64,000 nt of DNA, from NCBI GenBank assembly GCA_019192455.1, contig JAHCML010000007.1, forward strand, positions 137,206 to 201,205. The letters run 5' to 3'. Positions 55,722 through 64,000 of the stretch are shown here, one piece after another. This DNA is from Alphaproteobacteria bacterium SS10. Its GTDB lineage: Bacteria > Pseudomonadota > Alphaproteobacteria > TMED2. Below the pieces are notes generated by a model. That model was not told the origin of the DNA and searched no databases. It saw only the letters and a program-made list of their open reading frames with translations. A program made the translations under genes and the position numbers. The stretch's first letter is position 1, and every line of letters begins with the position of its first letter.

Positions 55722-56459
55722 CTAGCCCTCTTGCCTGGATTGGGCGCCTAGTAGGCGATCCTGAAGTGCCGTGTCGGCATTGAACACATCCATATCGTCA
55801 TCGAAGGCTATCACGCCCTGATCCAAGATAATGACACGGTTGGCGATGTCCTTGGCAAAGCGCCAATTCTGTTCGGCCATCAGGATAGTTAAGCCACTTG
55901 ATGCCATGCTCTTTAGAGAGTTAGAGAGGCTGTTGACGACCAGCGGCGCTAGCCCCTCTGACGCCTCATCGAGCAATAGCAGTTTTGGCTGGCCTGCCAG
56001 TGTGCGGGCAATGCTCAACATCTGTTGCTCACCGCCTGAGAGTGCGCCAGCACGCCGTGCCATAAGTGGCGTCAACGGTGGAAAAAGCTCAAGCAATGCC
56101 TGGATTGACCAGCGAGGTCCCTGGCCATCTCTACGGCCTGCCTCTAGGTTCTCGGCAACTGTTAGGCTCGCAAAAATTCGTCGTGTCTCTGGCACATATC
56201 CAAGACCCAGCCGTGCGGTGTCCACAACATCGCTTTGCTGGTTCGGGCCAGATATAGTTTCATTATTAAATGTAATGGTGCCGCCGACATCGGTCAGTAA
56301 GCCCATAATCCCCTTCAGCAACGTGCTCTTGCCGGCGCCATTCCGACCGCCGAGTAAGGTTACCGTGCCAGTCTCGAGGGCCAAATCAATGTCCGATAGA
56401 ATTGGTGTATCGCTGTATCCCACCGATACCTTCGACAGGTTCAGAAGCTGATTGCTCAA
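55722..56459 (-). CDS. livF: Branched-chain amino acid-type ABC transporter ATP-binding protein (LivF)
   Basis: A 245-residue ABC ATPase of the LivF type. Walker A is GGRNGAGKSTLLKGI, the signature is LSGGEQQMLSIARTL, Walker B is LLLLDEASEGLAPLVV, and the H-loop position carries the EQN of LivF types (MAEQNWRFA) in place of the usual His. It works with LivG to drive the LivHM permease. Start is TTG 56459 inside the end of livG (4 bp overlap). The glycosyltransferase gene follows after 2 bp. Confidence 0.93.
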   Translation of the reverse strand: MSNQLLNLSKVSVGYSDTPILSDIDLALETGTVTLLGGRNGAGKSTLLKGIMGLLTDVGGTITFNNETISGPNQQSDVVDTARLGLGYVPETRRIFASLTVAENLEAGRRDGQGPRWSIQALLELFPPLTPLMARRAGALSGGEQQMLSIARTLAGQPKLLLLDEASEGLAPLVVNSLSNSLKSMASSGLTILMAEQNWRFAKDIANRVIILDQGVIAFDDDMDVFNADTALQDRLLGAQSRQEG

Positions 56460-57223
56460 AGTGCCAACTCCTCACCTAGATAAACCGCGCGTACCAGGTC
56501 GTCATTTGCGACTTGGTCCGGTTTGCCATCGGCAATCAAGCTGCCTTGGTCCAGAACCAAAATCCGTGTCGCCTGATCAAATACAACATCCATATCGTGT
56601 TCGGTGAACAGTAGGGCCCTATTGCCCCCCCCCTCTTTAAGCAGAGCATCCGTCGCTGTTGCGACCAGGTTGGTTTCACCATCCCGACCCACACCGGCCA
56701 TTGGTTCATCAAGCAGCAGTAAGCGAGGCTCGCTTGCCAAGGCAATGGCAAGCTCAAGCCGCTTTGTCTCGCCATAGGCAAGGGCGCTGACCATTGTCCC
56801 GTCGGGCTTATTGAGGTCAACCCGGTCTAAGATATCGCGTGCTTTGCCATAGGTAGGTGCGGGTAGCCCGGCAAATGGGTTCCAGGTTGCCTGCCCATCA
56901 TATTCGGCGATGGCTAGCGCGACGTTTGTGATCACATCTAACTGACCAAACGCACTCGCGATTTGGAACGTGCGCGCCATGCCAGCCTTGCATCGCGCCT
57001 GGGCACTGGCGGCACTAATGTCCTGGGCGTTCAGCTGCGCTGTTCCGCCATCTGGCCGAAGCAGGCCACTTATCAGGTTGATAAGGGTGGTCTTACCAGC
57101 GCCGTTCGGCCCGATGAGGGCAACCCGCTCCCCAGGGTTGATTGCAAAACTGACCTCATTAACGGCCAGCACACCGCCGAATGATTTCGTCAGGTTTCTG
57201 ACTGCCAAGACGGGATCAGGCAT
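56456..57223 (-). CDS. livG: Branched-chain amino acid-type ABC transporter ATP-binding protein (LivG)
   Basis: A 255-residue ABC ATPase. Walker A is GPNGAGKTTLINLISG, the Q-loop is in GMARTFQIASAFG, the signature region reads ALAYGETKRLELAIALA (LSYGEQRxLE type, typical of LivG), Walker B is LLLLDEPMAGVGRDGE, and the switch His is in FTEHDMDVVFD. It overlaps the permease gene by 8 bp and livF by 4 bp, forming a tight operon. Confidence 0.94.
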   Translation of the reverse strand: MPDPVLAVRNLTKSFGGVLAVNEVSFAINPGERVALIGPNGAGKTTLINLISGLLRPDGGTAQLNAQDISAASAQARCKAGMARTFQIASAFGQLDVITNVALAIAEYDGQATWNPFAGLPAPTYGKARDILDRVDLNKPDGTMVSALAYGETKRLELAIALASEPRLLLLDEPMAGVGRDGETNLVATATDALLKEGGGNRALLFTEHDMDVVFDQATRILVLDQGSLIADGKPDQVANDDLVRAVYLGEELAL

Positions 57224-59084
57224 GGCCGCTGCCCCCCCTTAACTTCTGCCTTAGGCCGGTTAAGGCGGCGGCGACACCACCAGGTGCCGCAACACAGGTC
57301 AGGATGATCAGCGCCCCTAAGATGAAGCGCCAGAAATCGATGATTTGGAAGCCGACCTTAATGCCAAAGAATAGGGCGGCCCCAATGATTGGTCCGGTCA
57401 CCGTGCCGATACCGCCCAATAGCAGCATGGCCAGTGCATCGACCGAAAGCGGAATGCCGAGATCATTGGGAAACACGGACCCTTTCAAAAGGGCGTGCAG
57501 TGCACCCGCCAGCCCGGCAAAGGCGCCGGCGATGGCAAAGATCAAGACATGACGCGGCCAGGCCTTTAGCCCACTCATCGCTGCCCGCTGCGGGGCGTCT
57601 GCGATGGCGCGAAGGCTCAAGCCTAAACCGCTTCGATCCACCCGTCGGATCAGCAATAGGCCGACAAGGCTAATGGCCGCCATGAACCAATATGTGCCGG
57701 CCGGGTGTCGGAGAGCATCTGGCAGCCATAGGCCCAGAATGCCGTTGTCGCCACCCGTCACCTCTAGCCATTGGGTGGCAAGGGACCAGAGGATCTGTGC
57801 CGCTGCCAGGGTCAGCATGGCGAGGTAAACCCCCTGTCGTCGGGTGGCGATAGCGCCGATGATCATGCCCATGGCGGCGCTGCTGACCACTGCCAACAAG
57901 AGGCCGGACCACCAGGCATGGACGGCACCGCCCGTCCAAACGCTGATAAAGGCGAGTGTGTAGGCGCCGGTGCCAAACAGTGCGGCATGGCCGAAGGAGA
58001 CGAGGCCACCGGTTCCCATGATCAGGTACAGGCTGCTGGCGAACAGGGCGAGTACCCAAAATTCAGCGATTACGGATACTAGGTAATCTGAGGCGTAGAG
58101 CGGTGCAGCCAGCAGTAAGAGAGCTAGGACACCAAGCAGCGGTTTTGGGATTGGGTCTACCTGCCAGCCGATGCCGCGATGGTGGGCGGTAGCGCCATGG
58201 TCCAATGGCCGTCCCAACAAGCCATTGGGCCTGACGGCAAGCACCACCGCCATGATCAGGAAAATCAGGACCAGCGTGGCCTCAGGGATAAAGAGCAGGC
58301 CATAAGCCTGCACCAATCCAACCAGTAAGGCCGCGAGAAATGCCCCGGTGATGGAGCCCATGCCACCGATCACCACCACAACAAAAACCTCGGCGATGAT
58401 CGCCAAATCCATCTCAAGATTGGCGGTACCGCGCGGCAGTTGAAGGGCGCCGCCTAGGCCGGCCAATGCCGCGCCGAGGAAGAAAACCAGGGTGAAGAGC
58501 AGTTTCTGATCGGTGCCGAGGGCAGCCAACATCTCGCGATCATCGGTGGCGGCCCGCACCAAAACCCCGAACCGTGTTCGATGGAAAAGTAACCAGAGGG
58601 CACCTAGCACCAGCGGCGCCAGGACGATCAAAAAGATGTCATAGGTCGGCAAGCGGCCCCCCAACATCCGAATGCTGCCATCCAACAGCGGGGCACGCGG
58701 GCCTAAAACCTCCTCCGGTCCCCAGGTAAGGCGGGTCACGTCCTGCAACATGAGGACGAGGGCAAAGCTGGCAAGGAGCGGCAGCAGCTCATCACCACGA
58801 TAAAGGCGGCGTAGGACCGCAACTTCAAAGATGACACCAATTGCACCGACGGCGATGGCGGCAATCGGTAGGGCCAACCAGAACCCCAAGCCGGGCCCCA
58901 GAGGTGAGGCCATGAGCCACTGCATCAAGCTTACGCCGATATAGGCACCCAGCATGAAGAATGAGCCATGGGCGAAGTTAACGACCCGAGCGACGCCGAA
59001 GATGATCGTCAGCCCGGCCGCCACCAAAAACAGTGAGGCAGCGCTGGCTAAACCGGTCAGGCCCTGTAGGAGGTAGAAATCCAT
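57216..59084 (-). CDS. Fused LivH-LivM branched-chain-type ABC permease
   Basis: A 622-residue inner-membrane protein. Residues 1-~290 are LivH-like (GLTIIFGVARVVNFAHGSFFMLGAY, GGMGSITGAFLAALLVG). After a short linker, residues ~315-620 are LivM-like (LYLIMGTGGLVSFGHAALFGTGAY, GGIGTVTGPIIGAALF). The two are usually separate proteins of ~300 residues each. The EAA-like loops of both halves are kept (RAATDDREMLAALG; RAIADAPQRAAMSGL). The fused gene leads the operon LivHM-LivG-LivF-glycosyltransferase. The matching binding protein is most likely the one at 51284. Confidence 0.93.
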   Translation of the reverse strand: MDFYLLQGLTGLASAASLFLVAAGLTIIFGVARVVNFAHGSFFMLGAYIGVSLMQWLMASPLGPGLGFWLALPIAAIAVGAIGVIFEVAVLRRLYRGDELLPLLASFALVLMLQDVTRLTWGPEEVLGPRAPLLDGSIRMLGGRLPTYDIFLIVLAPLVLGALWLLFHRTRFGVLVRAATDDREMLAALGTDQKLLFTLVFFLGAALAGLGGALQLPRGTANLEMDLAIIAEVFVVVVIGGMGSITGAFLAALLVGLVQAYGLLFIPEATLVLIFLIMAVVLAVRPNGLLGRPLDHGATAHHRGIGWQVDPIPKPLLGVLALLLLAAPLYASDYLVSVIAEFWVLALFASSLYLIMGTGGLVSFGHAALFGTGAYTLAFISVWTGGAVHAWWSGLLLAVVSSAAMGMIIGAIATRRQGVYLAMLTLAAAQILWSLATQWLEVTGGDNGILGLWLPDALRHPAGTYWFMAAISLVGLLLIRRVDRSGLGLSLRAIADAPQRAAMSGLKAWPRHVLIFAIAGAFAGLAGALHALLKGSVFPNDLGIPLSVDALAMLLLGGIGTVTGPIIGAALFFGIKVGFQIIDFWRFILGALIILTCVAAPGGVAAALTGLRQKLRGGSGHA

Positions 59085-59250
59085 CGATCGCTTGGCTGGG
59101 TGTCGGGAACGTTATCTGGGGCGTCATTCACGCGCCACAACCATAGGGCGCGCGGCTGGGAGTCGGGCAGCAAAGGTTACAAGTCAACCAACAATCGTCA
59201 TGATGGGGTTGGAATAAGGGCCGTAAAGGCCGCCAAGGGTGACATTTTTG

Positions 59251-61584
59251 ATGTTCAAGCGCCTGCCAATCGCACTCCTCGCCATGGCCATGATGATGGC
59301 CATGATCGCACTCGTGACCCCCAACCAAACCTATGCCCAGGATCCGGTGACGGCGGCCATTATCGGCGCCGCTGCGGGTGGTGGCGAGAGTGCGCCCGAA
59401 GAACCGACCACAACCGAGGAAGCCCGCGATACCGTCGCGCGGTTGAGCGATCAGGAGGTGCGGGAACGCCTGCTGGCGGAGTTGGATGCCAAGCTGGGTG
59501 CTGAAGATAGCAAAGGCCAAACCTGGCAGGAGTTGGTTACCTCAGCCACGGAAACCACGGTTCTCCTCACTGACCATTTTGTTCATGTCTGGAATGACAC
59601 CACCAACATCTTCACTGATGTTGGCGGCACCTTGGCTGCCTATGGCGCCCATACTGATATCTCACTGGTCGAGTTCTGGAGTGTGATCATCTTCAGCCTG
59701 GCCATTGGCCTCGGGATCGAGGCAGCGGTCCGCAAGTTACGGCCGGAACGGCGACCACACCAAATGCTGCCGCAGGAAGAACGCCTGGCTGCCACGATGC
59801 GGATTGCCGGGCATCGTTTGTTCTTGATGACCCTGTCGCTCGGCATCGCAAGCGGCATCGGCACGCTCTATTTCGGCATCTACACCTTCGAATGGCGTGG
59901 GTTCCTGTTGGTCATGGCGGGGGCCATGATCATCAGGGTAAGCCGGTGGAGCTCACAATTCTTCCAACTGCCCGACGTGCCTGAGGCAAGACTGACCCCG
60001 GTTAGCACCTATTGGGCGCGCTTCATGGTGCAGCAGACGACGGTGATTGCCGCCATCGGTGCCGCTGGTTTCGTCACCTACAACTTCCGGGTTGGCGTCG
60101 GCATGATTGAGGCGGCGCTGACCATCAGCTTCTGGATCATCGCGGCCATGTTCGCCGCCATCATCTACTCAATCTGGCGGGGGCGTCATGCCTTCACCGA
60201 TATGATCATGGCGGGCAGTCCGCACCCCACGCCAACCTGGACAAAGCTGGCGAAGGTTTGGCCCTGGATTGCGATGATCCTGGCGGTCGGCGAGTTCCTG
60301 TTCATTCATTATTACAGTGCTACTGGCCGGGCGAGTGACATCTCAATCGGTGGGATCTTCCTGACGCTGATGATCTTGCTGTTCCTGCCGCCCATGCTGA
60401 ATGCGGTGGTGCCGCTGGTGGCCAAGCTGCTGCCGGTGGATGACATTGAAGACGACACGGTTAAGGCAAAGCGCCTGGCCACCCGCCCACCGGTTGAGCG
60501 GATCGGCCGGATTGTGATGCTGTTTGTCCTGTTCACTGTGGTGGCTGCCCTTTGGAATGTGGATCTGGTTTCCCTGCTCAGCCTGCGGATCGGCAGTGCC
60601 ACGGTCGACATCCTGATTGAGCTATTCTGGATTGGTGTTGGCACCTTCCTGATTTGGCAGCTGTTCGATATCTGGCTGAACCGCATGCAGGCCGCGGATG
60701 AGGGGCTCGGCGGTGCTGAGGAAGTGGAACTGGGTGAAATGGGCGGCCAGGGCGGTACGCGCCTTGCCACGAACCTGCCGCTATTCCGTAAGACGGGTCA
60801 TACCCTGATCGCCGTGACCGCGATCCTGGTGGCGTTGAGCGAGCTGGGCGTCAATATCGCGCCGTTCATCGCCGGTTTCGGGATCATCGGTTTGGCACTC
60901 GGTTTCGGTGCCCAGACCCTGGTGCGGGATGTGGTCTCCGGCCTGTTCTTCCTGATCGATGATGCGTTCCGGATCGGTGAGTATGTGGATATTGGCGGCA
61001 CTGTCGGGACGGTTGAGAAGATCTCTGCCCGTTCCCTCCGCCTTCGCCATCACCGGGGCCCGCTGCATACTGTGCCCTATGGTGAGATTGCCAAGCTGAC
61101 CAACTACTCCCGCGATTGGGTGATTGTGAAGCTGAAGTTCCGGGTGCCCTTCGACACTGAGATCAACAAGGTGAAGAAGATCTTCAAACAGATTGGCCGC
61201 GACCTGCTTGAGCATGAAGAGTTGGGTAAGGATTTCATCCAGCCATTTAAGAGCCAGGGCGTCTTCGATGTGGATGACAGCGCCATCATCGTGCGCGGCA
61301 AATTCATGTCCAAGCCGGGCAAGCAGTTCCTGATCAAGCGCGAGGTCTATGTTCGCGTACAGAAGGCATTTGAGGAGAACGGGATCGAGTTTGCCCGCCG
61401 CTCTGTCATTGTGCAGGTGGCCGGTGAAGATGCTGAGATGCCGAGCGATGAGGTAAAGCAAAAGGCCGCCATCGCCGCCGCTGAGCAGGCGATGGAGGAA
61501 GAGCAGCAGGCTGCCGATGATGCGGCCAATGATGATTTCGCCATGGCCGGTGACGGCCCCGCCGATGGACCGGATAGTCGCTAA
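59251..61584 (+). CDS. Large mechanosensitive ion channel (MscS superfamily)
   Basis: A 777-residue channel protein. A signal peptide (residues 1-~30, LLAMAMMMAMIALVTPNQTYAQ) precedes a periplasmic helical stretch (~35-130). Around ten membrane segments follow. The MscS core is at ~510-690: the pore helix FIAGFGIIGLALGFGAQTLVRDVVSGLFFLIDDAFRIGEYVDIG and the beta domain RSLRLRHHRGPLHTVPYGEIAKLTN. The tail is acidic and Ala/Glu-rich. Such channels open under membrane tension in hypo-osmotic shock. ATG 59251 is chosen over GTG 59239. It is divergent from the LivHM operon. Confidence 0.93.
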   Translation: MFKRLPIALLAMAMMMAMIALVTPNQTYAQDPVTAAIIGAAAGGGESAPEEPTTTEEARDTVARLSDQEVRERLLAELDAKLGAEDSKGQTWQELVTSATETTVLLTDHFVHVWNDTTNIFTDVGGTLAAYGAHTDISLVEFWSVIIFSLAIGLGIEAAVRKLRPERRPHQMLPQEERLAATMRIAGHRLFLMTLSLGIASGIGTLYFGIYTFEWRGFLLVMAGAMIIRVSRWSSQFFQLPDVPEARLTPVSTYWARFMVQQTTVIAAIGAAGFVTYNFRVGVGMIEAALTISFWIIAAMFAAIIYSIWRGRHAFTDMIMAGSPHPTPTWTKLAKVWPWIAMILAVGEFLFIHYYSATGRASDISIGGIFLTLMILLFLPPMLNAVVPLVAKLLPVDDIEDDTVKAKRLATRPPVERIGRIVMLFVLFTVVAALWNVDLVSLLSLRIGSATVDILIELFWIGVGTFLIWQLFDIWLNRMQAADEGLGGAEEVELGEMGGQGGTRLATNLPLFRKTGHTLIAVTAILVALSELGVNIAPFIAGFGIIGLALGFGAQTLVRDVVSGLFFLIDDAFRIGEYVDIGGTVGTVEKISARSLRLRHHRGPLHTVPYGEIAKLTNYSRDWVIVKLKFRVPFDTEINKVKKIFKQIGRDLLEHEELGKDFIQPFKSQGVFDVDDSAIIVRGKFMSKPGKQFLIKREVYVRVQKAFEENGIEFARRSVIVQVAGEDAEMPSDEVKQKAAIAAAEQAMEEEQQAADDAANDDFAMAGDGPADGPDSR

Positions 61585-61691
61585 TGGCCTGCCGTACCAT
61601 CGCTCACAAAGTGCTCACTCGCTTGGGAATTGCCGTGCGTGACCGGCACACCAAATCCGCTGATAGCACCACCGCTGTCAGGAGCTTTGTC

Positions 61692-62057
61692 ATGCGTAGT
61701 CACCTCACCACCTCATCCACCGCGATGGCCATGGCAGCCGCCACCATGCTGCTGGCCGCCCCGATTGAGGCGCGGGCCGATATCAGCCTGAATATCGGCA
61801 GCGGCGACCACTATGTGGATGTGCCCTTCGATTATAAGACCGTGGCGGTGAACTACGCCGTCGGTGAGCTGGGTATCAATCAGCAGCGCATTCAGTCGGT
61901 CCAGATCGTCACCATTCGACAGGGCCGGTTCCATGACCAGGTCACCCGCATTCAAGCGGTGATCAAGCTGCGCGGGAATTTGGGCGGGCCGGAGGAACAC
62001 CTGGTTGTGGTGATGCGTCGGTCCGGATCGGTTGTCACCCATTTCACCCAGGGGTAG
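61692..62057 (+). CDS. Small exported hypothetical protein
   Basis: A 121-residue protein I do not recognise. Residues 1-~30 (TTSSTAMAMAAATMLLAAPIEARA) are a signal peptide, so it should be periplasmic. The mature part is beta-rich: ISLNIGSGDHYVDVPFDYKTVAVNY, IQSVQIVTIRQGRFHDQVTRIQAVIKLRG and a Val-rich end. ATG 61692 has AGGAG upstream; longer starts overlap the channel gene and look artificial. It follows the mechanosensitive channel by 107 bp and could share its transcript. Confidence 0.7.
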   Translation: MRSHLTTSSTAMAMAAATMLLAAPIEARADISLNIGSGDHYVDVPFDYKTVAVNYAVGELGINQQRIQSVQIVTIRQGRFHDQVTRIQAVIKLRGNLGGPEEHLVVVMRRSGSVVTHFTQG

Positions 62058-62095
62058 GCTGTTCCGGCACCACTAATTCAACTGGCTTTCCAAAG

Positions 62096-62524
62096 ATGCG
62101 CGCACTTCTATTCCTTGCCCTGATTACAGTCATTGCCGCGTTCGGCAACGCCGCCCCCGCTGTCGCGCAGGAGGGTAACCTGCCTAATCTGCTGGGTGAG
62201 ACGTGGGTGCGTAGCTTTGACCTCGCCCCGGCCAATCTGGCTGTGCCGGATGGGTTGACCCAAACCATCGCCTTTAACCCCGATGGCACCATGGGTGGGA
62301 ATACCGGCTGCAATGGCTTTGGTGGCACGGTGGCGCTTGAGAAGGGGCTGTTTAAACCAGGCCCAACGCGGATGAGCCGCCGCGCCTGCCTGAACACCGT
62401 TATGGCAGCAGAGCAGGATTACATGACCCGCATCGGTGCCGCCCGACAGTGGTGGGTTCGGCAGAATGAACTGCATCTGGCCGATGGTCAGGGGCGCCCC
62501 TTACTTCGTTTCCACCGACAGTAG
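62096..62524 (+). CDS. META-domain (HslJ-like) exported protein
   Basis: A 142-residue protein with a signal peptide (LLFLALITVIAAFGNAAPAVAQ) and a META domain. The signature is TIAFNPDGTMGGNTGCNGFGG, then PTRMSRRACLNTVMAAEQDYM, with the typical conserved CN and C. META/HslJ proteins are outer-membrane or periplasmic and linked to stress or antibiotic tolerance in other bacteria. It begins 38 bp after the small exported gene. The region 62525-62777 after it has no convincing gene. Confidence 0.88.
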   Translation: MRALLFLALITVIAAFGNAAPAVAQEGNLPNLLGETWVRSFDLAPANLAVPDGLTQTIAFNPDGTMGGNTGCNGFGGTVALEKGLFKPGPTRMSRRACLNTVMAAEQDYMTRIGAARQWWVRQNELHLADGQGRPLLRFHRQ

Positions 62525-62777
62525 GTCAGGCCCGGCCCAACCCAACGTTGGCGTGTAGCAAACCGACCCATCCTGCGACGTTTGCGGCGCTTTCTCTTCA
62601 CATTTTCCTTTTCTGTTTGGTCCTGTCGGCACAGGGCTGTATGCGCTGTGGCGAGATTAAGGCAGGGGGTAAACCTGCGTGGGCGTGGCCGGGGGGCGAC
62701 GCCATTTTTCAAGACCACCAGTTTAACCAGGGCACCGGCCAGGCCGGGCAGCCCATAGAAGCGCTGAGGCAATCATC

Positions 62778-63848
62778 ATGAGCTCCATCGACAACACGCT
62801 GCCCACCTCCGGCAATGACACGCTTTACGGCGGTGCTGGCAACGACCTGCTTTTCGGCCTGGATGGCGCCGATAGCCTGTTTGGCGGTGCTGGTGGCAAC
62901 GATGACATCTACGGTAATGCCGGTGATGACACTCTAAACGCATCCGGCTCAAACAGCGGTGACCTATTCGGTGGCAGCGGCAACGACAGCCTGATCGGCG
63001 GGACCAGCAATGACGACCTGGATGGCGGCGCCGGCAATGACGTCATCTATGGTGAAGAGCTGTCCAGCACGATCGGTGGCGGTGACTTCATCGAGGGTGA
63101 GGCTGGCTTTGACCTTATCTATGGCGGTGAGGGTGATGACACCATTGGCGGTGATGATGATGACGACACCATCTATGGCGGTAATGGCAATGACAACCTC
63201 GATGGTGACGCTGGCAGCGACCTGATTTATGGCGGCGATGACCTGCTCAACGGTGGTGCCGGGAATGACCGCCTCTATGGCGGCGAGGGCAATGACACAC
63301 TCGCTGCTGAGGCTGGCTTTGACACCGTTTATGGTGGTGAGGGCGACGACCTGATCCTATCCGGTGCCGATAGCGATCTGATCTATGGTGGCATTGGCGA
63401 CGATACCTTCCAGGGCAGCCTGGCCGAGTTGAGCGGCGATACCTATCACCGGGTTGATGACGGCGATGTTTTCATCGTCGATGGCCAAAGCACGGTTTCC
63501 GTGAACACGCTGTTTAACACCAGCACTGACTTCACGGCCGTTACGATCTCTGGTGGCGGCTCCGATGCTACCTTTAACGTGCTTGGCAACGTCTCGGTCA
63601 CGGGCGGTGCAGCCACCGGTAACTCAGTCAGCTTCACCAATGTTCTAGACACTGATGGAGCGCAGCTTTTCGGTACCGCTGGTAACGACACGGTTTCGTT
63701 CTTTGGTGGTGGAGCGTTTTATGGTGGGCAGGGTGATGATTTGTTTGGTCCCTCAACCGCTAGCGGCACGATTTTCGGTGAAGAAGGCAGTGACACTCTT
63801 CAGGGAAGTAGTGGCGGCGATGTCATTGTTCCCCGTCAGCAACCATGA
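62778..63848 (+). CDS. RTX-repeat protein, apparently truncated by an IS element
   Basis: A 356-residue frame of GGxGxDxUx calcium-binding repeats (GNDTLYGGAGNDLLFGLDGAD and following). One spacer resembles those of the other RTX proteins (DDTFQGSLAELSGDTY). It begins MSSIDNTLPTSGNDTL. The end is abnormal: a repeat in progress (EEGSDTLQGSSGGDVIV) turns into PRQQP and stops. There is no C-terminal type I signal. Sixty-five bases later an IS3-type transposase ORF starts, so the true 3' part was probably displaced. Export is then unlikely. Confidence 0.8.
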   Translation: MSSIDNTLPTSGNDTLYGGAGNDLLFGLDGADSLFGGAGGNDDIYGNAGDDTLNASGSNSGDLFGGSGNDSLIGGTSNDDLDGGAGNDVIYGEELSSTIGGGDFIEGEAGFDLIYGGEGDDTIGGDDDDDTIYGGNGNDNLDGDAGSDLIYGGDDLLNGGAGNDRLYGGEGNDTLAAEAGFDTVYGGEGDDLILSGADSDLIYGGIGDDTFQGSLAELSGDTYHRVDDGDVFIVDGQSTVSVNTLFNTSTDFTAVTISGGGSDATFNVLGNVSVTGGAATGNSVSFTNVLDTDGAQLFGTAGNDTVSFFGGGAFYGGQGDDLFGPSTASGTIFGEEGSDTLQGSSGGDVIVPRQQP

Positions 63849-64000
63849 GACATATCGGCGAAATTGCCTAAGGAGGATTTCTGGCACATCGTAGCCCGCC
63901 AAGGGAGCGAAGATGAGACAGAAATCCGGGCCGCAGGAGTCGGCCGAAAAGCATGTAAAAGACATTCGCCGGAAAACCCGGCGCAAATTCTCAGCCGAGG
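63820..64000 (+). mobile_element. Left end of an IS3-family element (partial)
   Basis: The start is a best guess. A TG dinucleotide at about 63820, just where the RTX coding sequence turns abnormal, could be the IS 5' terminus (IS3 termini are TG...CA). The firm part is the OrfA start at 63913. The element runs beyond the window, so inverted repeats and target duplication cannot be checked. Confidence 0.55.
63913..64000 (+). CDS. IS3-family transposase OrfA, partial
   Basis: The first 29 residues, MRQKSGPQESAEKHVKDIRR then KTRRKFSAE, match the N-terminus of a common IS3-family OrfA, which normally continues EEKIRIVLEGLRGE..SIAELCRREGI (helix-turn-helix). GGGAG at 63903-63907 is a good ribosome site. 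OrfA acts with a frameshifted OrfAB transposase; the rest is outside the window. Confidence 0.75.
   Translation, partial: MRQKSGPQESAEKHVKDIRRKTRRKFSAE

Noticed and set aside
60781..61461. 226-residue minus-strand frame opposite the mechanosensitive channel
   Set aside because: It is antisense to the conserved MscS core, is His/Asp/Leu-rich, and has no domain or ribosome site.
62600..62760. Considered a riboswitch-like structured leader before the RTX gene
   Set aside because: GC-rich segments allow hairpins, but no known riboswitch core motif is present.
62548..62781. 77-residue plus-strand frame before the third RTX gene, with a hydrophobic stretch and 4-bp overlap with the RTX ATG
   Set aside because: GTG start, no ribosome site, no family match, and its hydrophobic-Cys segment lacks a proper lipobox. 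The ATGA overlap may be chance.

Overview
The window reads as chromosomal DNA from a GC-rich alphaproteobacterium, probably Rhodospirillales-like and likely marine. Pointers are a DUF1491 protein, a TRAP-TAXI transporter, an Hpt-like protein with a receiver protein of alphaproteobacterial type, a CLD-type type I secretion ATPase, DUF1800/DUF1501 partners and three RTX proteins. The assignment is inference from family content; there is no rRNA marker and I saw no tRNA gene.

Layout. 1-1.5 kb: a partial Cys/Met-metabolism PLP enzyme (minus) and an isoprenylcysteine methyltransferase-like membrane protein. 1.7-6.4 kb: a tight operon of TelA, a solute-binding/VWA fusion, an XpaC-like protein and a second solute-binding protein, with no transporter subunits. 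6.5-8.3 kb: a degenerate Hpt-like protein convergent with a degenerate receiver protein. 8.3-11.1 kb: two overlapping glycosyltransferases, a NifU-like protein and a sulfotransferase. 11.5-14.3 kb: an 809-residue RTX protein and DUF1491. 14.3-19.1 kb: a TRAP-TAXI transporter, with a terminator hairpin between receptor and permease genes, and an amidase. 19.1-25.7 kb: a Na/Pi cotransporter with a possible Pho box, prfC, a Nudix hydrolase, an unknown protein, an orphan PilT/DotB-like ATPase and a PII-like protein. 26.2-43.0 kb: a 2817-residue FecR+RTX protein facing an operon of TolC, type I ABC exporter, HlyD and a CHASE2 adenylate cyclase; the two sides share a bidirectional terminator. 43.3-45.7 kb: FAD oxidoreductase, DUF882 peptidase-like protein, flavin reductase. 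45.9-50.3 kb: ECF sigma factor, short membrane protein (putative anti-sigma), CpxP-like protein, DUF1800, DUF1501. 50.6-59.1 kb: MarR regulator, branched-chain-type binding protein, D-2-hydroxyacid dehydrogenase and SRAP protein, then in opposite orientation a LivHM fusion, LivG, LivF and a glycosyltransferase. 59.2-62.5 kb: mechanosensitive channel and two small exported proteins. 62.8-64 kb: a third RTX gene, apparently cut by an IS3-family element that runs off the window.

The most system-like region is 26-43 kb. A giant secreted protein with an N-terminal FecR domain, its probable exporter, and a cyclase with an extracytoplasmic CHASE2 sensor co-expressed with that exporter suggest an export or surface-state signalling loop. 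The second is the TelA/VWA/XpaC/binding-protein operon. Functions beyond family assignment are inference; no database search was possible.
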